A DNA stretch of 64,000 bases from Brevibacillus borstelensis (GTDB taxonomy: Bacteria; Bacillota; Bacilli; Brevibacillales; Brevibacillaceae). The stretch spans positions 1 to 64,000 of the forward strand of contig NZ_RHHO01000011.1 in the NCBI RefSeq assembly GCF_003710865.1. The letters are read 5' to 3'. Both the position numbers and the translations under genes were made by a program. Positions 1-8,539 of the stretch are shown here, piece by piece (the first letter of the stretch is position 1; each line of letters starts with the position of its first letter). Below the pieces are notes generated by a model that did no database searches, was not told the origin of the DNA, and was given only the letters and a program-made list of their open reading frames with translations.

Positions 1-272
1 AATACCAATTACCATATAGGCGGCTTTATTGACGATAGCTCCGTCCTGTTTTACCTTAAAGTGAATGGCGTCAAGGAAAACAACAGCATAAACCGCTTGC
101 AAGGGGCGATTTTGCCACTCTTTGATCATCGGTACAATCTTATTGGTTACATTCGTTCCAGCATTTCTTGGATTGTGTCTGCGAATAGATCCTTTAACGC
201 TGACTGTACGTCGTCCACTGACTTCATGTTTTTCTCTTTGATCCACTGCTTGATCTGCTCTTTTGACATCAT
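1..272 (-). pseudogene. IS256-family (mutator-type) transposase remnant, internally deleted and frameshifted, cut by window edge
   Basis: Read on the minus strand from the ATG pair at 272, the first frame gives an N-terminus (MMSKEQIKQW...) ending in DTIQEMLE, typical of IS256-family transposases, and then stops. The next frame continues with NVTNKIVPMIKEWQNRPL and FLDAIHFKV. In this family that stretch lies well over 100 residues further on and carries the first catalytic Asp. The two parts join near 148-152, so an internal deletion has also shifted the frame. The 3' part runs off the window. The copy cannot make an active transposase. Confidence 0.85.
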
Positions 273-316
273 AAAAATCTCCCAACCTTTCTACTCCTAA
301 TTGTAGTTTAGAGGTT

Positions 317-346
317 GAGAGTTTACACAAAATATTTTACAGACTC
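317..346. repeat. Terminal inverted repeat end of the IS256-type element
   Basis: The sequence running from gagagtttac to agactctcg, about 45 bases upstream of the transposase start, resembles the terminal repeats of IS256-like elements (GAG...GTAAA...TTTGTGTAAACTC read from outside). It probably marks the right end of the element. The partner end lies outside the window, so this rests on resemblance and position only. Confidence 0.5.
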
Positions 347-877
347 TCGTGAAGCCAATGTGCAGAAAATTTGATCTACTGTACATCAACCCCAATTAGG
401 CCTTCCAATTCCGTATCATATTATTTTACGAACGCCAGTATACCGGTCTTACGCTCCCCCAATGATACCGCCTATAAACGTTCACAAGACTGCCAGATTC
501 CAGCACAACAAGAGGAAGTTTGATCGAGATGGTCGGAGATGGGAGCAATGATTGAACTTAACTAGGAACGCCTTCGGTTCGAGGAGTTTGGATTTCAACA
601 AACCGCATTGATTCTGGATTAAGGAGTAAGTTAAAGACTGACTACATATCTTTCTGAAAATTAAGAGGTAACTAGAATTTTCTTCTTTATTATATCCCAT
701 CATGAGACAATACCTGAAGTGTAGCAACAAAAATCATTAGAGCCATTGGTTTTTTATTCAAAAGGGCGGACCAAACAGCGAATCGTAGTAGTTGTAAATG
801 GATTGTAGTGGTATTTTTGGGAGATTCTATTATAAACTTTAGGACTAACTAATTAGGATTACAAAGGAGAGAAAACT
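347..877. other. AT-rich stretch with no recognisable gene
   Basis: All six frames are broken or give implausible proteins. The 82-codon minus-strand reading at 482-730 has no good ribosome site and no familiar composition. A possible weak promoter for the small membrane protein is TTGTAG at 803-808 with TATTAT at 828-833, but the 19-base spacing makes it uncertain. The stretch is probably decayed DNA next to the insertion element. Confidence 0.4.
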
Positions 878-1057
878 GTGAAGAAAAGATATATGATAAG
901 TTTTATTGCCTCTATTCTTATGATTATTTCTTCTTTAATAAGTTTGCTTCTAAGATTATCTATGTCTTTATCTATCGCTTTACCAACCCTTTTATTAGTG
1001 GGAGGAATCTGCTTCTTTATATCTGCCTTCGTATCCATGAAGAAAGAAAAGGAATAG
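878..1057 (+). CDS. Small two-helix membrane protein of unknown function (59 aa, GTG start)
   Basis: A 59-residue reading frame starts with GTG and is preceded by a strong ribosome site (aaaggagag, 862-870). The product begins VKKRYMISF and has two hydrophobic segments, about residues 6-26 and 31-53, separated by a single Arg. It ends in a charged tail, MKKEKE. This is the layout of a small integral membrane protein with a helical hairpin. I do not recognise a family. The AT-rich composition matches the surrounding decayed DNA rather than the operon downstream, so it may be part of a mobile or strain-specific segment. Confidence 0.6.
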   Translation: MKKRYMISFIASILMIISSLISLLLRLSMSLSIALPTLLLVGGICFFISAFVSMKKEKE

Positions 1058-1062
1058 ACGAG

Positions 1063-1262
1063 TTTGATCGCGGAACAGAGAGTCGGAGAGCATTTGCCAC
1101 AGTTCGATATACCCCCAGTCCACTTTGTCCCCCATATCCATATTTCACCAAGCATCCTCTCTGTACGGCTAGAATTGCCGCCAAGTATCCACAGGATCTG
1201 TGATTTCTTCTTTTGCAGCAATTACTCCCTACTTAATTGAGCCATCCACTTCCCAAACCCTT
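1063..1262 (-). pseudogene. Decayed reading frame with three in-frame stops
   Basis: One minus-strand frame reads as protein-like sequence (VWEVDGSIK, then AAKEEITDPVDTWRQF, then DKVDWGYIELWQMLSDSLF), interrupted only by TAG, TAG and TGA and without frameshifts. Its Asp/Glu/Trp-rich composition looks coding. No family is recognised and the start is missing. It could be the tail of a gene inactivated by point mutations, or chance. Confidence 0.3.
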
Positions 1263-1269
1263 AAATTTT

Positions 1270-1303
1270 CGCAATGGTTACCATTGCGATTTCTCATTTT
1301 TTC
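1270..1303 (+). terminator. Rho-independent terminator
   Basis: A perfect 8-bp stem, cgcaatgg/ccattgcg, closes a 3-base loop (tta) and is followed by atttctcattttttc. It separates the decayed left end from the catabolic operon that starts at 1366. Confidence 0.6.
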
Positions 1304-1365
1304 ATAAATTTCAACTATGATACTGTAAAGCAAAGAACATCGAGAGAGGAAAGGAGTGCTGCGCG

Positions 1366-2421
1366 TTGTTGCCATTTCGCGTCATCAACCAGAAAACGAC
1401 TGAACAAATTTTGGACATGGCCCGCGTCATCGAGACGGTGGAACAAGCCTATACGCTGAAAGCCCAAAAGGAGGCTACCCTGTTCCCCATGGTTTTCTAC
1501 GAATTCGAGCCGGGCAAAGCGGATATGGACATCAAGTCCGGCCATCTGACAGGCGCCAACATTTTCGGATTGAAGCTGGTCTCCTGGTTTGGAGAAAACA
1601 CGGAGAAGAATCTGCCTCAGCTGATCGGAATGGTCATGGTGCTGGACAGCCGTACAGGCGCTCCACGGGGAATCCTCAGCGGCGAGCATATCACATGCAT
1701 GCGCACGGGTGCAGCCGGGGGGATTGGCGCAAAATACTTGGCGAGACCTGAGTCTGAGCATCTGCTGATCGTCGGCAGCGGCCATCAAGCCCCTTTTCAA
1801 ATTCTGGCCACGTTGATTGCCATGAAGCATGTAAAAAAAGTATCTGTATACAACGCCCGCTCTTACGAACGAGCCGCTGCGTTTTGCGAAAATATCCAAT
1901 CCAGGCTGCTCAATATGGTCGTCTCCCAGTTTAAAGGACAGGATGATCTCTTAGGCGAGTACACGAAGCGCTGCCAGATCGAATTTGTTCCCGTAGAGAA
2001 CATCGAGCAGACGACAAGAGAAGCGGACATCATCATCACCGCTACCTCCGCCCGTCAGCCGTTGATTCAGAAAGAATGGGTAAAGCCGGGAACGCATATC
2101 ACCTGTGTCGGAGCGGATATGGAAGGCAAGCAGGAGATCGATGAGCATTTGTTTGCCGCAGCCCGCGTTTTTGTAGATGACGTCACGCAATCGGTGAACG
2201 TTGGAGAAATGGAGATTCCCGTAAAGAAAGGCGTCGTTGCGAAGGATGCTATCGTCGCGGAAATCGGCGAAGTGATCCTGGGCCGGACAGCCGGACGGAC
2301 GTCGCCTGAAGAGATTACGATCTTTGACAGCACCGGCATCGCCCTGCAGGATTTGCTGACCGCCAATCTTGTGCTTGAGGTGGCGGAAAAGACGGGTGCC
2401 GGTACGGTAGTCGAACTCTAA
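1366..2421 (+). CDS. Ornithine cyclodeaminase / mu-crystallin family protein
   Basis: A 351-residue NAD(P)-binding protein of the ornithine cyclodeaminase/mu-crystallin family. Members deaminate ornithine to proline, reduce cyclic imines such as 1-pyrroline-2-carboxylate, or make alanine by reductive amination. Family features visible are the GLKLV lysine region (about residue 70), GEHIT..RTGA (106-116) and the Rossmann loop GSGHQA (137-142). The start is TTG at 1366, with aaggag nine bases upstream. It is the first gene of a same-strand run with an aminotransferase, transporter, M20 hydrolase, dehydratase and epimerase. An OCD-like/dehydratase-like pair also occurs as eutC/eutB in ectoine clusters, but the ectoine hydrolase is missing here. 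The exact substrate is unknown. Confidence 0.85.
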   Translation: MLPFRVINQKTTEQILDMARVIETVEQAYTLKAQKEATLFPMVFYEFEPGKADMDIKSGHLTGANIFGLKLVSWFGENTEKNLPQLIGMVMVLDSRTGAPRGILSGEHITCMRTGAAGGIGAKYLARPESEHLLIVGSGHQAPFQILATLIAMKHVKKVSVYNARSYERAAAFCENIQSRLLNMVVSQFKGQDDLLGEYTKRCQIEFVPVENIEQTTREADIIITATSARQPLIQKEWVKPGTHITCVGADMEGKQEIDEHLFAAARVFVDDVTQSVNVGEMEIPVKKGVVAKDAIVAEIGEVILGRTAGRTSPEEITIFDSTGIALQDLLTANLVLEVAEKTGAGTVVEL

Positions 2422-2443
2422 AAAAGGGAGGAGTAAACAAAAG

Positions 2444-3565
2444 ATGCAGGTAAAACCGTTTAAAGTCGAAGAGTGGATGAATGAATATGAAATGGATGCG
2501 GTCTACAACATCGCCGAGACATGCGTGGATTCTCTGACCGTGGAAGAATTGATCCGCCTGTCGGATGAGCCGGAGCGCTTTTTTGGCGAACTGGCAAAAA
2601 TGAAGCTGACGTACGGTCATATCGAAGGATCGCCGGAGTTTCGCTCGCTGGTTGCGGGTTTGTACAAAACGATGAAGCCAGAAAATGTCATTTCGATGAA
2701 CGGCGCCATCGGGGCCAACTTCCTGCTGCTTTACTCACTCGTGGAACCGGGGGACGAGGTCATCACCGTACATCCGACCTATCAGCAGCTGTACTCGGTG
2801 CCGGAATCGTTCGGGGCACAGGTGAAGCTCCTCGGGCTGCGTCCGGAAAACGGATTTTATCCCGATCTGGGTGAACTGAGAAGCATGGTCAGCCCGAAAA
2901 CGAAGCTGATCTGCATCAACAATCCGAACAACCCGTCCGGCGCGCTCATGGGCGAAGAGATGCTGCGCGAAATCGTGGAAATCGCCCGCAGTGTGGATGC
3001 CTATCTGCTCTGCGACGAGGTGTATCGCGGACTGCATCAGGACCCCGAGGTCGTCGTTCCGTCCATTGCGGACCTGTACGAGAAAGGAATCAGCACAGGC
3101 AGCCTGTCCAAGGTGTTTTCGCTTGCCGGCCTGCGTCTCGGTTGGATTGCGGGACCGCTTGACGTGATCAAGGAATGTGTCAAGCACCGCGATTACAATA
3201 CGATCAGCTGCGGCATGATCGACGACGTCCTCGCCGTGCATGCATTGAAAAACTACGACAAGATCATGGACCGCAACCTCGGAATCGTCCGCACCAATCT
3301 GCAAATTCTGGACGACTGGGTGCAAAATGAACCGCTTATCTCGTATGTGAAGCCGCAGGCCGGGACGACAGCAATGCTGAAATACGAGCTGGACATCCCG
3401 TCCGAGGAGTTTTGCATCAACCTGTTCAAAACGACCGGGGCCTTCTTGACGCCGGGAAGCTGCTTTGACATGGAAGGCTATGTGCGGATCGGCTACGCGT
3501 GCGCCACAGACGTGCTGCGCGACGGTCTGGCAAAAGTATCAGAATATCTAAGGGCCCGCCGCTAA
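2444..3565 (+). CDS. PLP-dependent aminotransferase, fold type I (class I/II)
   Basis: A 373-residue pyridoxal-phosphate enzyme of the aspartate aminotransferase superfamily. NNPNNPSG (159-166) and DEVY (191-194) are the usual cofactor and substrate contacts. The Schiff-base lysine is K223 in SLSKVFSLAGLRLGW. The N-terminus starts directly with the substrate-lid region, as in capreomycidine-synthase-like and other divergent members, so the reaction may not be a simple transamination. It lies 22 bases after the cyclodeaminase-like gene behind an aaaagggaggag ribosome site, and is probably cotranscribed. It most likely transfers or removes the amino group of the compound handled by this operon. 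Confidence 0.85.
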   Translation: MQVKPFKVEEWMNEYEMDAVYNIAETCVDSLTVEELIRLSDEPERFFGELAKMKLTYGHIEGSPEFRSLVAGLYKTMKPENVISMNGAIGANFLLLYSLVEPGDEVITVHPTYQQLYSVPESFGAQVKLLGLRPENGFYPDLGELRSMVSPKTKLICINNPNNPSGALMGEEMLREIVEIARSVDAYLLCDEVYRGLHQDPEVVVPSIADLYEKGISTGSLSKVFSLAGLRLGWIAGPLDVIKECVKHRDYNTISCGMIDDVLAVHALKNYDKIMDRNLGIVRTNLQILDDWVQNEPLISYVKPQAGTTAMLKYELDIPSEEFCINLFKTTGAFLTPGSCFDMEGYVRIGYACATDVLRDGLAKVSEYLRARR

Positions 3566-3588
3566 GTGCTGGCCCTATAAAAATACAA

Positions 3589-3618
3589 TTGATTGCATAA
3601 ATATAAAAATGTTATTAT
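3589..3618 (+). promoter_or_regulatory. Candidate internal sigma-A promoter before the YfcC transporter gene
   Basis: TTGATT (3589-3594) and TATTAT (3613-3618) are 18 bases apart in a very AT-rich gap within an otherwise GC-rich operon. A short GC hairpin (gggcc/ggccc, about 3553-3575) precedes it. Together they suggest the transporter and downstream genes can be transcribed independently of the first two genes. Confidence 0.45.
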
Positions 3619-3648
3619 TAAAAAAAGTTTAGGGAGGGGAAACTGCTT

Positions 3649-5061
3649 ATGGCGCAACCAGAAATGAACACCAAGCCTTCGCTTTCCAAGGTGAAAGAAA
3701 TAAACGTCTTCGTCTTGCTCTTTGCCGTGCTGGCGATCGCGGTCGTCTTGACCTATCTGATCCCGGCGGGCGAATACGGACGCGTGGACGTAAACGGCAG
3801 AAGCGTCGTCGATCCGCAATCATTCCAATTTATCGAATCATCTCCGGTAAAGCCGCTTGGACTCGTCAATAGCGTCCATACCGGCATGGAGGAAGCGGCG
3901 GGCATTATCTTTTTTGTTTTGATTATCGGCGGAACCTTCGGTATTTTGACAGCAACCGGGGCGATTGAGGCTCTGATCGTCACGCTCTCACGAAAGCTGC
4001 AAAACCAGGAAAAATGGCTGATTCCGATCATGATGTTCTTCTTTGCCATGGGGGGATCATTGATGGGGATGGCGGAAGAAACGATTCCGTACATAGCCAT
4101 TATGATACCGCTGGCAGTCGCTTTGGGATTTGACGCGATCACCGGGGCGGCGATCGTCCTGGTGGGCGCCTCCGTCGGCTTTACGTCGGCGATCATGAAC
4201 CCGTTTACGGTCGGGGTAGCGCAAGGCATTGCCGAGCTTCCGACGTTTTCCGGGGCAGCGTACCGCATTGCCGTCTTTGCCGTAATGTACATCGTCTCGG
4301 TCGGATTTGTCTACCGCTATGCGATGAAGGTGAAAAAGGACCGTTCACACGGGTTCTTCGGCAATTTTGAGGGGAAAGACGCCTCGGAGCTGCTGCGCGG
4401 CGATATTGTTCTCACGACGAGACACAAATGGATTCTCGGCTGTTTTGTGGTCAATTTTGTCGTTCTGGCCTTCGGCGTAATCAAATACGGCTGGTATATT
4501 ACGGAAATTGCCGGACTGTTCCTACTTTTGGGAATTGTCATTGGGTTGATCGGGAAACTCTCGTCCAACACGATCGTAGAATCATTCATGAAAGGAGCCT
4601 CCGGCGTAATTGCAGGGGCGCTTGTGATCGGCGTTGCCCGCGCGGTCGTGGTCGTGCTAAACGAGGGCCACATTCTGGATACGATCCTCTACTATGCAGC
4701 AGCGTTGATCAATGAGATTCCGGCGACGCTGACCGCGTTTGGCATGCTTGTGCTGCAAACAATCATCAGCTTTATCGTGCCGTCCGGCAGCGGAATGGCC
4801 GCCTTGACGATGCCGATCATGACACCGCTCGCCGATCTGGTGGGCGTGACGAGACAAACCGCAGTGCTCGCGTACCAGTTTGGGGACGGGATTTCGAATA
4901 TTTTCATCCCTACATCCGGGTACTTCATGGCGGGCCTGGCAATTGCCGGAATTCCGTGGATGCGCTGGATGAAGTGGATTCTGCCGTTGATCCTCCTTCA
5001 GTACGGCGTTGCCATCGCTGCAGTAGTCGTGGCCCAGCTGATCGGCTACGGGCCGTTTTAA
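3649..5061 (+). CDS. YfcC family membrane transporter
   Basis: A 470-residue polytopic membrane protein with about 12 hydrophobic segments, beginning with a cytosolic N-terminus and a helix at about 24-42. The sequence matches the YfcC family, which is related to C4-dicarboxylate (DcuC) and arginine/ornithine-type carriers. Conserved glycine/serine stretches such as PSGSGMAALTMPIM and GDGISNIFIPTSGYFMAGL are the family's re-entrant loop motifs. Its place between an aminotransferase and an M20 hydrolase suggests it imports, or exchanges, the amino-acid derivative processed by the operon. The substrate cannot be read from the sequence. Confidence 0.85.
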   Translation: MAQPEMNTKPSLSKVKEINVFVLLFAVLAIAVVLTYLIPAGEYGRVDVNGRSVVDPQSFQFIESSPVKPLGLVNSVHTGMEEAAGIIFFVLIIGGTFGILTATGAIEALIVTLSRKLQNQEKWLIPIMMFFFAMGGSLMGMAEETIPYIAIMIPLAVALGFDAITGAAIVLVGASVGFTSAIMNPFTVGVAQGIAELPTFSGAAYRIAVFAVMYIVSVGFVYRYAMKVKKDRSHGFFGNFEGKDASELLRGDIVLTTRHKWILGCFVVNFVVLAFGVIKYGWYITEIAGLFLLLGIVIGLIGKLSSNTIVESFMKGASGVIAGALVIGVARAVVVVLNEGHILDTILYYAAALINEIPATLTAFGMLVLQTIISFIVPSGSGMAALTMPIMTPLADLVGVTRQTAVLAYQFGDGISNIFIPTSGYFMAGLAIAGIPWMRWMKWILPLILLQYGVAIAAVVVAQLIGYGPF

Positions 5062-5138
5062 GAAATATTGGAACAGGGGGATGTTTCGCGGACCAGCGAG
5101 CTTCCTGCCTGCATCATTTTTGCTAGGAGCGTGATTGC

Positions 5139-6296
5139 ATGACTAGAGACTTGTGCACGCCAGAACTCGCCCAATGGGCTGTCGGCCACCGCCGCTACCT
5201 GCACCAACATCCGGAGCTGTCCGGGGTGGAATTCGAGACTGGCGAATACATCAAAAAATGTCTGCAGGAGCTGGACATCGAAATTCTCGACTTTCCCGCA
5301 CCGAGCGTCGTCGGCTTTTTGAAAGGAACCGAAGGGAAAAAGACGATTGCGCTGAGGGCTGACATCGACGCGCTGCCAGTCCTGGAGGAAGGCGAGAAGG
5401 ATGGCTATATTTCCAAGCGCGAGGGCATCGCCCATGTCTGCGGCCATGACGGACATACGGCCGTGCTGCTCGCCGCCGCCAAATGGCTGTCGGAAAACCG
5501 GCAGGAAGTGAAGCCGAACGTGCTGTTTTTGTTCCAGTCCTCGGAGGAAATGCTGCCGAGCGGGGCGGAAAAACTGGTGGCCCAGGGAGCGGTCGACCAG
5601 GCGGATGCGGTCTTTGGCCTGCACCTCTGGCAGCCGCTGGAGAAAGGAAAGATCGGCATCACCTACGGCGCGATGATGGCGTCGGCGGACGATTACCGCA
5701 TCGTCATCGAAGGAAAGGGCGGGCACGGCTCGATGCCGCATGAGACCATCGATCCGATCTACATCGCCAGCCATGTGATCGGCGCTTTGCAGGGAATTGT
5801 CGGACGCCGGATGAACGCCATCGAGCCGGCGGTCATCTCTGTGGGTAAAATCGAAGCGGGGACGACGTACAACATCATTCCCAACCAGGCGGTCATGTCC
5901 GGCACGTTCCGTTCGCATTCGGAAGCGACCCGCCGGGCTCTGGCGGAAGAAATGAAGCGGACCGTCGAGGGAATCTGCGCCGCTTTCGGAGCAAAGGGGA
6001 CGCTGGAGGTCGACTGGGGCACGCCGCCGGTGGTCAATGACAAAGAGATGAGCCAGTTCGTGGAGCAGGTCGTGACAGAAAAGCTCGGAAGCGAGCTGCT
6101 TGTTCACGTCGATCCGGTCATGGGCGGCGAAGACTTCTCCCACTACTTGCTCAAAAAGCCGGGCGCCTTTGTGTTTGTCGGCATGAACGGCGAAAAGAGC
6201 GCCTATCCGCATCATCACCCTCGCTTCGATATCGACGAAGACGTGATGCCGACAGCGATCAATCTGTTCATTCAACTCGTCAAGCAGTTTGCATAA
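5139..6296 (+). CDS. M20-family metallohydrolase (hippurate hydrolase / N-acyl-amino acid amidohydrolase type)
   Basis: A 385-residue di-zinc or di-manganese amidohydrolase. Metal ligands and catalytic residues are visible: C101 and H103 in CGHDGH, the Glu pair at 136-137 in SSEEMLPSG, H162 in GLHLW, and the C-terminal histidines at 358-360. The dimerisation domain lies in the middle (GHGSMPHE). There is no signal peptide, so it acts in the cytosol. Relatives remove acyl groups from N-acyl amino acids or hydrolyse amino-acid amides. It follows the transporter by 77 bases with its own taggagcg ribosome site, suggesting an imported N-acylated amino acid as substrate. Confidence 0.85.
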   Translation: MTRDLCTPELAQWAVGHRRYLHQHPELSGVEFETGEYIKKCLQELDIEILDFPAPSVVGFLKGTEGKKTIALRADIDALPVLEEGEKDGYISKREGIAHVCGHDGHTAVLLAAAKWLSENRQEVKPNVLFLFQSSEEMLPSGAEKLVAQGAVDQADAVFGLHLWQPLEKGKIGITYGAMMASADDYRIVIEGKGGHGSMPHETIDPIYIASHVIGALQGIVGRRMNAIEPAVISVGKIEAGTTYNIIPNQAVMSGTFRSHSEATRRALAEEMKRTVEGICAAFGAKGTLEVDWGTPPVVNDKEMSQFVEQVVTEKLGSELLVHVDPVMGGEDFSHYLLKKPGAFVFVGMNGEKSAYPHHHPRFDIDEDVMPTAINLFIQLVKQFA

Positions 6297-6362
6297 GGAC
6301 TTGCCGACAAAGGTGACCTAATAGGCTCGCCCGGCCGTTTGCACAAGGAGTTTGCCTAAGGA
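6287..6362 (+). repeat. Three copies of GTTTGCNNAAGGA around the M20/dehydratase junction
   Basis: Copies start at 6287 (covering the last codons and stop of the M20 gene), 6338 and 6350. The last two are back to back, and the third supplies the ribosome site of the dehydratase gene. This looks like a recent small duplication of an end-of-gene plus Shine-Dalgarno unit. Confidence 0.55.
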
Positions 6363-6374
6363 GGTTTTTACAGG

Positions 6375-7340
6375 ATGCTATCCGTTTCATTTTTCGATAT
6401 TGTCAAAGCGCACAAGGATTTGCAGGGCCAAGTGACGAAGACGCCGCTGCTGCGTTCGGACGCTCTGTCCGGGGCAGCAGGCGCGGACGTGTGGCTCAAG
6501 CTGGAATGCTTGCAAAAAACAGGCTCGTTCAAAGTCAGGGGAGCGCTGAACAAAATCGCTTCCCTGAGCGAAGCAGAGCTGGCCAAAGGCGTTATCACCG
6601 CTTCTGCGGGAAACCATGCGCAGGGCGTAGCCTATGCCGCGTCCCTGAAAGGCGTATCCGCCCTGATCGTCGTGCCAAAGACGGCTCCGGAGACGAAAAA
6701 GGCCGGAATCAAGAAGTACGGAGCGGAACTGATCGTTCACGGAGACAACTACGATGAAGCAGAGGCGCATGCATACCAGCTAGCGGAGGAAACGGGCAGA
6801 ACCTTCGTGCACGCATTTGAAGACGACCAAATCATCGCCGGTCAAGGGACGGTCGGACTAGAAGCGCTGCTGGAGGAGCCCGATTTCGATACGATCATCG
6901 TTCCGGCTGGCGGCGGAGGCCTGATCTGCGGGATCGCGACCGCAGCCAAGGCGATCAATCCCGCGGTGAAGGTGATCGGAATCCAGACCCATGCGTCGCC
7001 GCCGTGGTACTATTCGTTCCGGGAAGGACGCCTGGTCGATGTGGAGTACAGCGACTCGCTTGCTGACGGCCTGCACGGCGGCATTACCCAGGGCAACCTG
7101 GATCTGGCGCTGAAGATCGTGGACGACATACTCCTCGTCGAAGAAGAGCACGTCGCACAGGCCATGCACTGGCTGGCAAAAGAGCATCACCTGATGGTCG
7201 AAGGCTCGGGCGCAGTCGGCGTCGCAGCCCTGCTGCAAGGGGCCGTTTCGGGCATCGCGGGCAAAAAAGTGCTGACGATCGTCAGCGGCAGCAATGTGGA
7301 CGCAGGCAAGCTGGCAAAGCTGATCGCGAGGTACGAATAG
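6375..7340 (+). CDS. Threonine dehydratase-like PLP enzyme (catabolic type, no ACT domain)
   Basis: A 321-residue fold-type II PLP enzyme. The Schiff-base lysine is K53 in GSFKVRGA, SAGNHAQG follows at 77-84, and the phosphate-binding loop is GGGGL (179-183). It lacks the C-terminal regulatory domain of biosynthetic IlvA and matches the length of catabolic threonine/serine dehydratases. Serine racemases, hydroxyaspartate dehydratases and EutB of hydroxyectoine clusters share this architecture. The start ATG is nine bases after aaggaggt, and only one base separates its stop from the next gene. In this operon it probably eliminates water or ammonia from a hydroxylated amino acid. Confidence 0.82.
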   Translation: MLSVSFFDIVKAHKDLQGQVTKTPLLRSDALSGAAGADVWLKLECLQKTGSFKVRGALNKIASLSEAELAKGVITASAGNHAQGVAYAASLKGVSALIVVPKTAPETKKAGIKKYGAELIVHGDNYDEAEAHAYQLAEETGRTFVHAFEDDQIIAGQGTVGLEALLEEPDFDTIIVPAGGGGLICGIATAAKAINPAVKVIGIQTHASPPWYYSFREGRLVDVEYSDSLADGLHGGITQGNLDLALKIVDDILLVEEEHVAQAMHWLAKEHHLMVEGSGAVGVAALLQGAVSGIAGKKVLTIVSGSNVDAGKLAKLIARYE

Positions 7341-7341
7341 G

Positions 7342-8454
7342 ATGACGCGGATTCGGTCCATCGACATTTACGCGATTGCGCTGCCGTTGATCCGCCCGTT
7401 TATCATCGCCTACGATACGTTCCGCGAGATGCCGACGATCCTGGTCCGGCTGGAGACAGACGAGGGAGTCGTCGGATACGGCGAGGCTACTCCGGACGAG
7501 CATGTGACAGGGGAGACCTACTGGAGCACAATCGAGGTCATCAAGCATCATCTGGGTCCGGCTGTGCTTGGAGAAAACCCGTTTTCCATCGAGCGGATTC
7601 ACGACAGGATGAACCAGAAGGCAAAGGGAGTCCCGGCGGCCAAGGCAGCGATTGACATCGCCTGCCACGACCTGATGGGCAAGCTGGCGGGCCAGCCGCT
7701 CTACCGTTTGCTGGGCGGCCCTTCTCACGACGAGCTGGTCATTCCTTATGTCATGAGCATTCAGCCGCCGGAGGTCATGGCCCAAGAGGCCCAAGCGGCT
7801 GTCGCCGAAGGGTACGGAACCTTGAAGCTGAAGGTCGGGACGGACGTCGCCTCAGATGTTGCCCGGGTGCAGGCCGTACGCCAAGCAGTCGGGCCCGATA
7901 TCAGGCTCCGGGTCGACGTCAACCAGGGCTGGGGGTACGCCGCCGAGACCTTGCAGGCGCTGAAGCATATGGAGGCGTTGGGCATCGACTGGATCGAGCA
8001 GCCGGTTCACGCCGACGACCTGGACGGCATGGCCGATATTCGCCGAAAGACGGCGATCCCCGTGATGGTTGACGAAGGACTTTTGGGAGACAAGGAGATG
8101 CGGCAGATCACCCAGAAAAATGCCGCAGACTGGATCAACATCAAGCTGATGAAATGCGGCGGTTTGTACCCGGCAGTGCGATTGAACCACCAGGCGGAAA
8201 TGGCGGGAATCCGCGTGCAGATCGGTTCGATGGTGGAGTCGGCCGTCGCCACCGCGGCGGGAGCGCATCTCTCGCTGGCAAAGAAGAATATCTGGTCCAA
8301 CGAGATGGTCGGCCCCCGGATGTTTGCCAAAGACGTGGCGGATTTCCCCGTTACCGGCGACCGCATCCGGCTTGGCGAATCACCGGGGCTGGGAATAGCA
8401 GTAAACGAAGAGACTGTTGCGTCTTTGATGCGCATTCACGTGAAATTGGCATAG
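7342..8454 (+). CDS. Enolase-superfamily epimerase/racemase (muconate lactonizing enzyme subgroup)
   Basis: A 370-residue member of the mandelate racemase/muconate lactonizing enzyme group. The acid-base lysines are K162 and K164 in LKLKVG. Metal ligands are D192, E219 and D244, and the opposite catalytic lysine is K268 in NIKLMKCGG. This two-lysine arrangement fits 1,1-proton-transfer enzymes such as dipeptide epimerases, N-acylamino-acid racemases and betaine epimerases. Translation is coupled to the dehydratase gene one base upstream. An epimerase next to an M20 deacylase suggests inversion of an N-acyl or modified amino acid before breakdown. The substrate is not determined. Confidence 0.82.
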   Translation: MTRIRSIDIYAIALPLIRPFIIAYDTFREMPTILVRLETDEGVVGYGEATPDEHVTGETYWSTIEVIKHHLGPAVLGENPFSIERIHDRMNQKAKGVPAAKAAIDIACHDLMGKLAGQPLYRLLGGPSHDELVIPYVMSIQPPEVMAQEAQAAVAEGYGTLKLKVGTDVASDVARVQAVRQAVGPDIRLRVDVNQGWGYAAETLQALKHMEALGIDWIEQPVHADDLDGMADIRRKTAIPVMVDEGLLGDKEMRQITQKNAADWINIKLMKCGGLYPAVRLNHQAEMAGIRVQIGSMVESAVATAAGAHLSLAKKNIWSNEMVGPRMFAKDVADFPVTGDRIRLGESPGLGIAVNEETVASLMRIHVKLA

Positions 8455-8539
8455 CATAAATGGGCTCCATCGGGTACACTTTGGGGAATAAGGAATGAGC
8501 GTTTGACGCCTTCCAATTCGGACAAAGCGAGTGTAGACG

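Noticed and set aside
482-730. 82-codon minus-strand frame next to the IS remnant
   Set aside because: Composition does not look coding, and no ribosome site or family resemblance was seen.
1366-8454. Ectoine or hydroxyectoine degradation operon
   Set aside because: Only the eutB/eutC-like pair and an aminotransferase fit; the defining ectoine hydrolase and a TRAP or ABC ectoine importer are absent.
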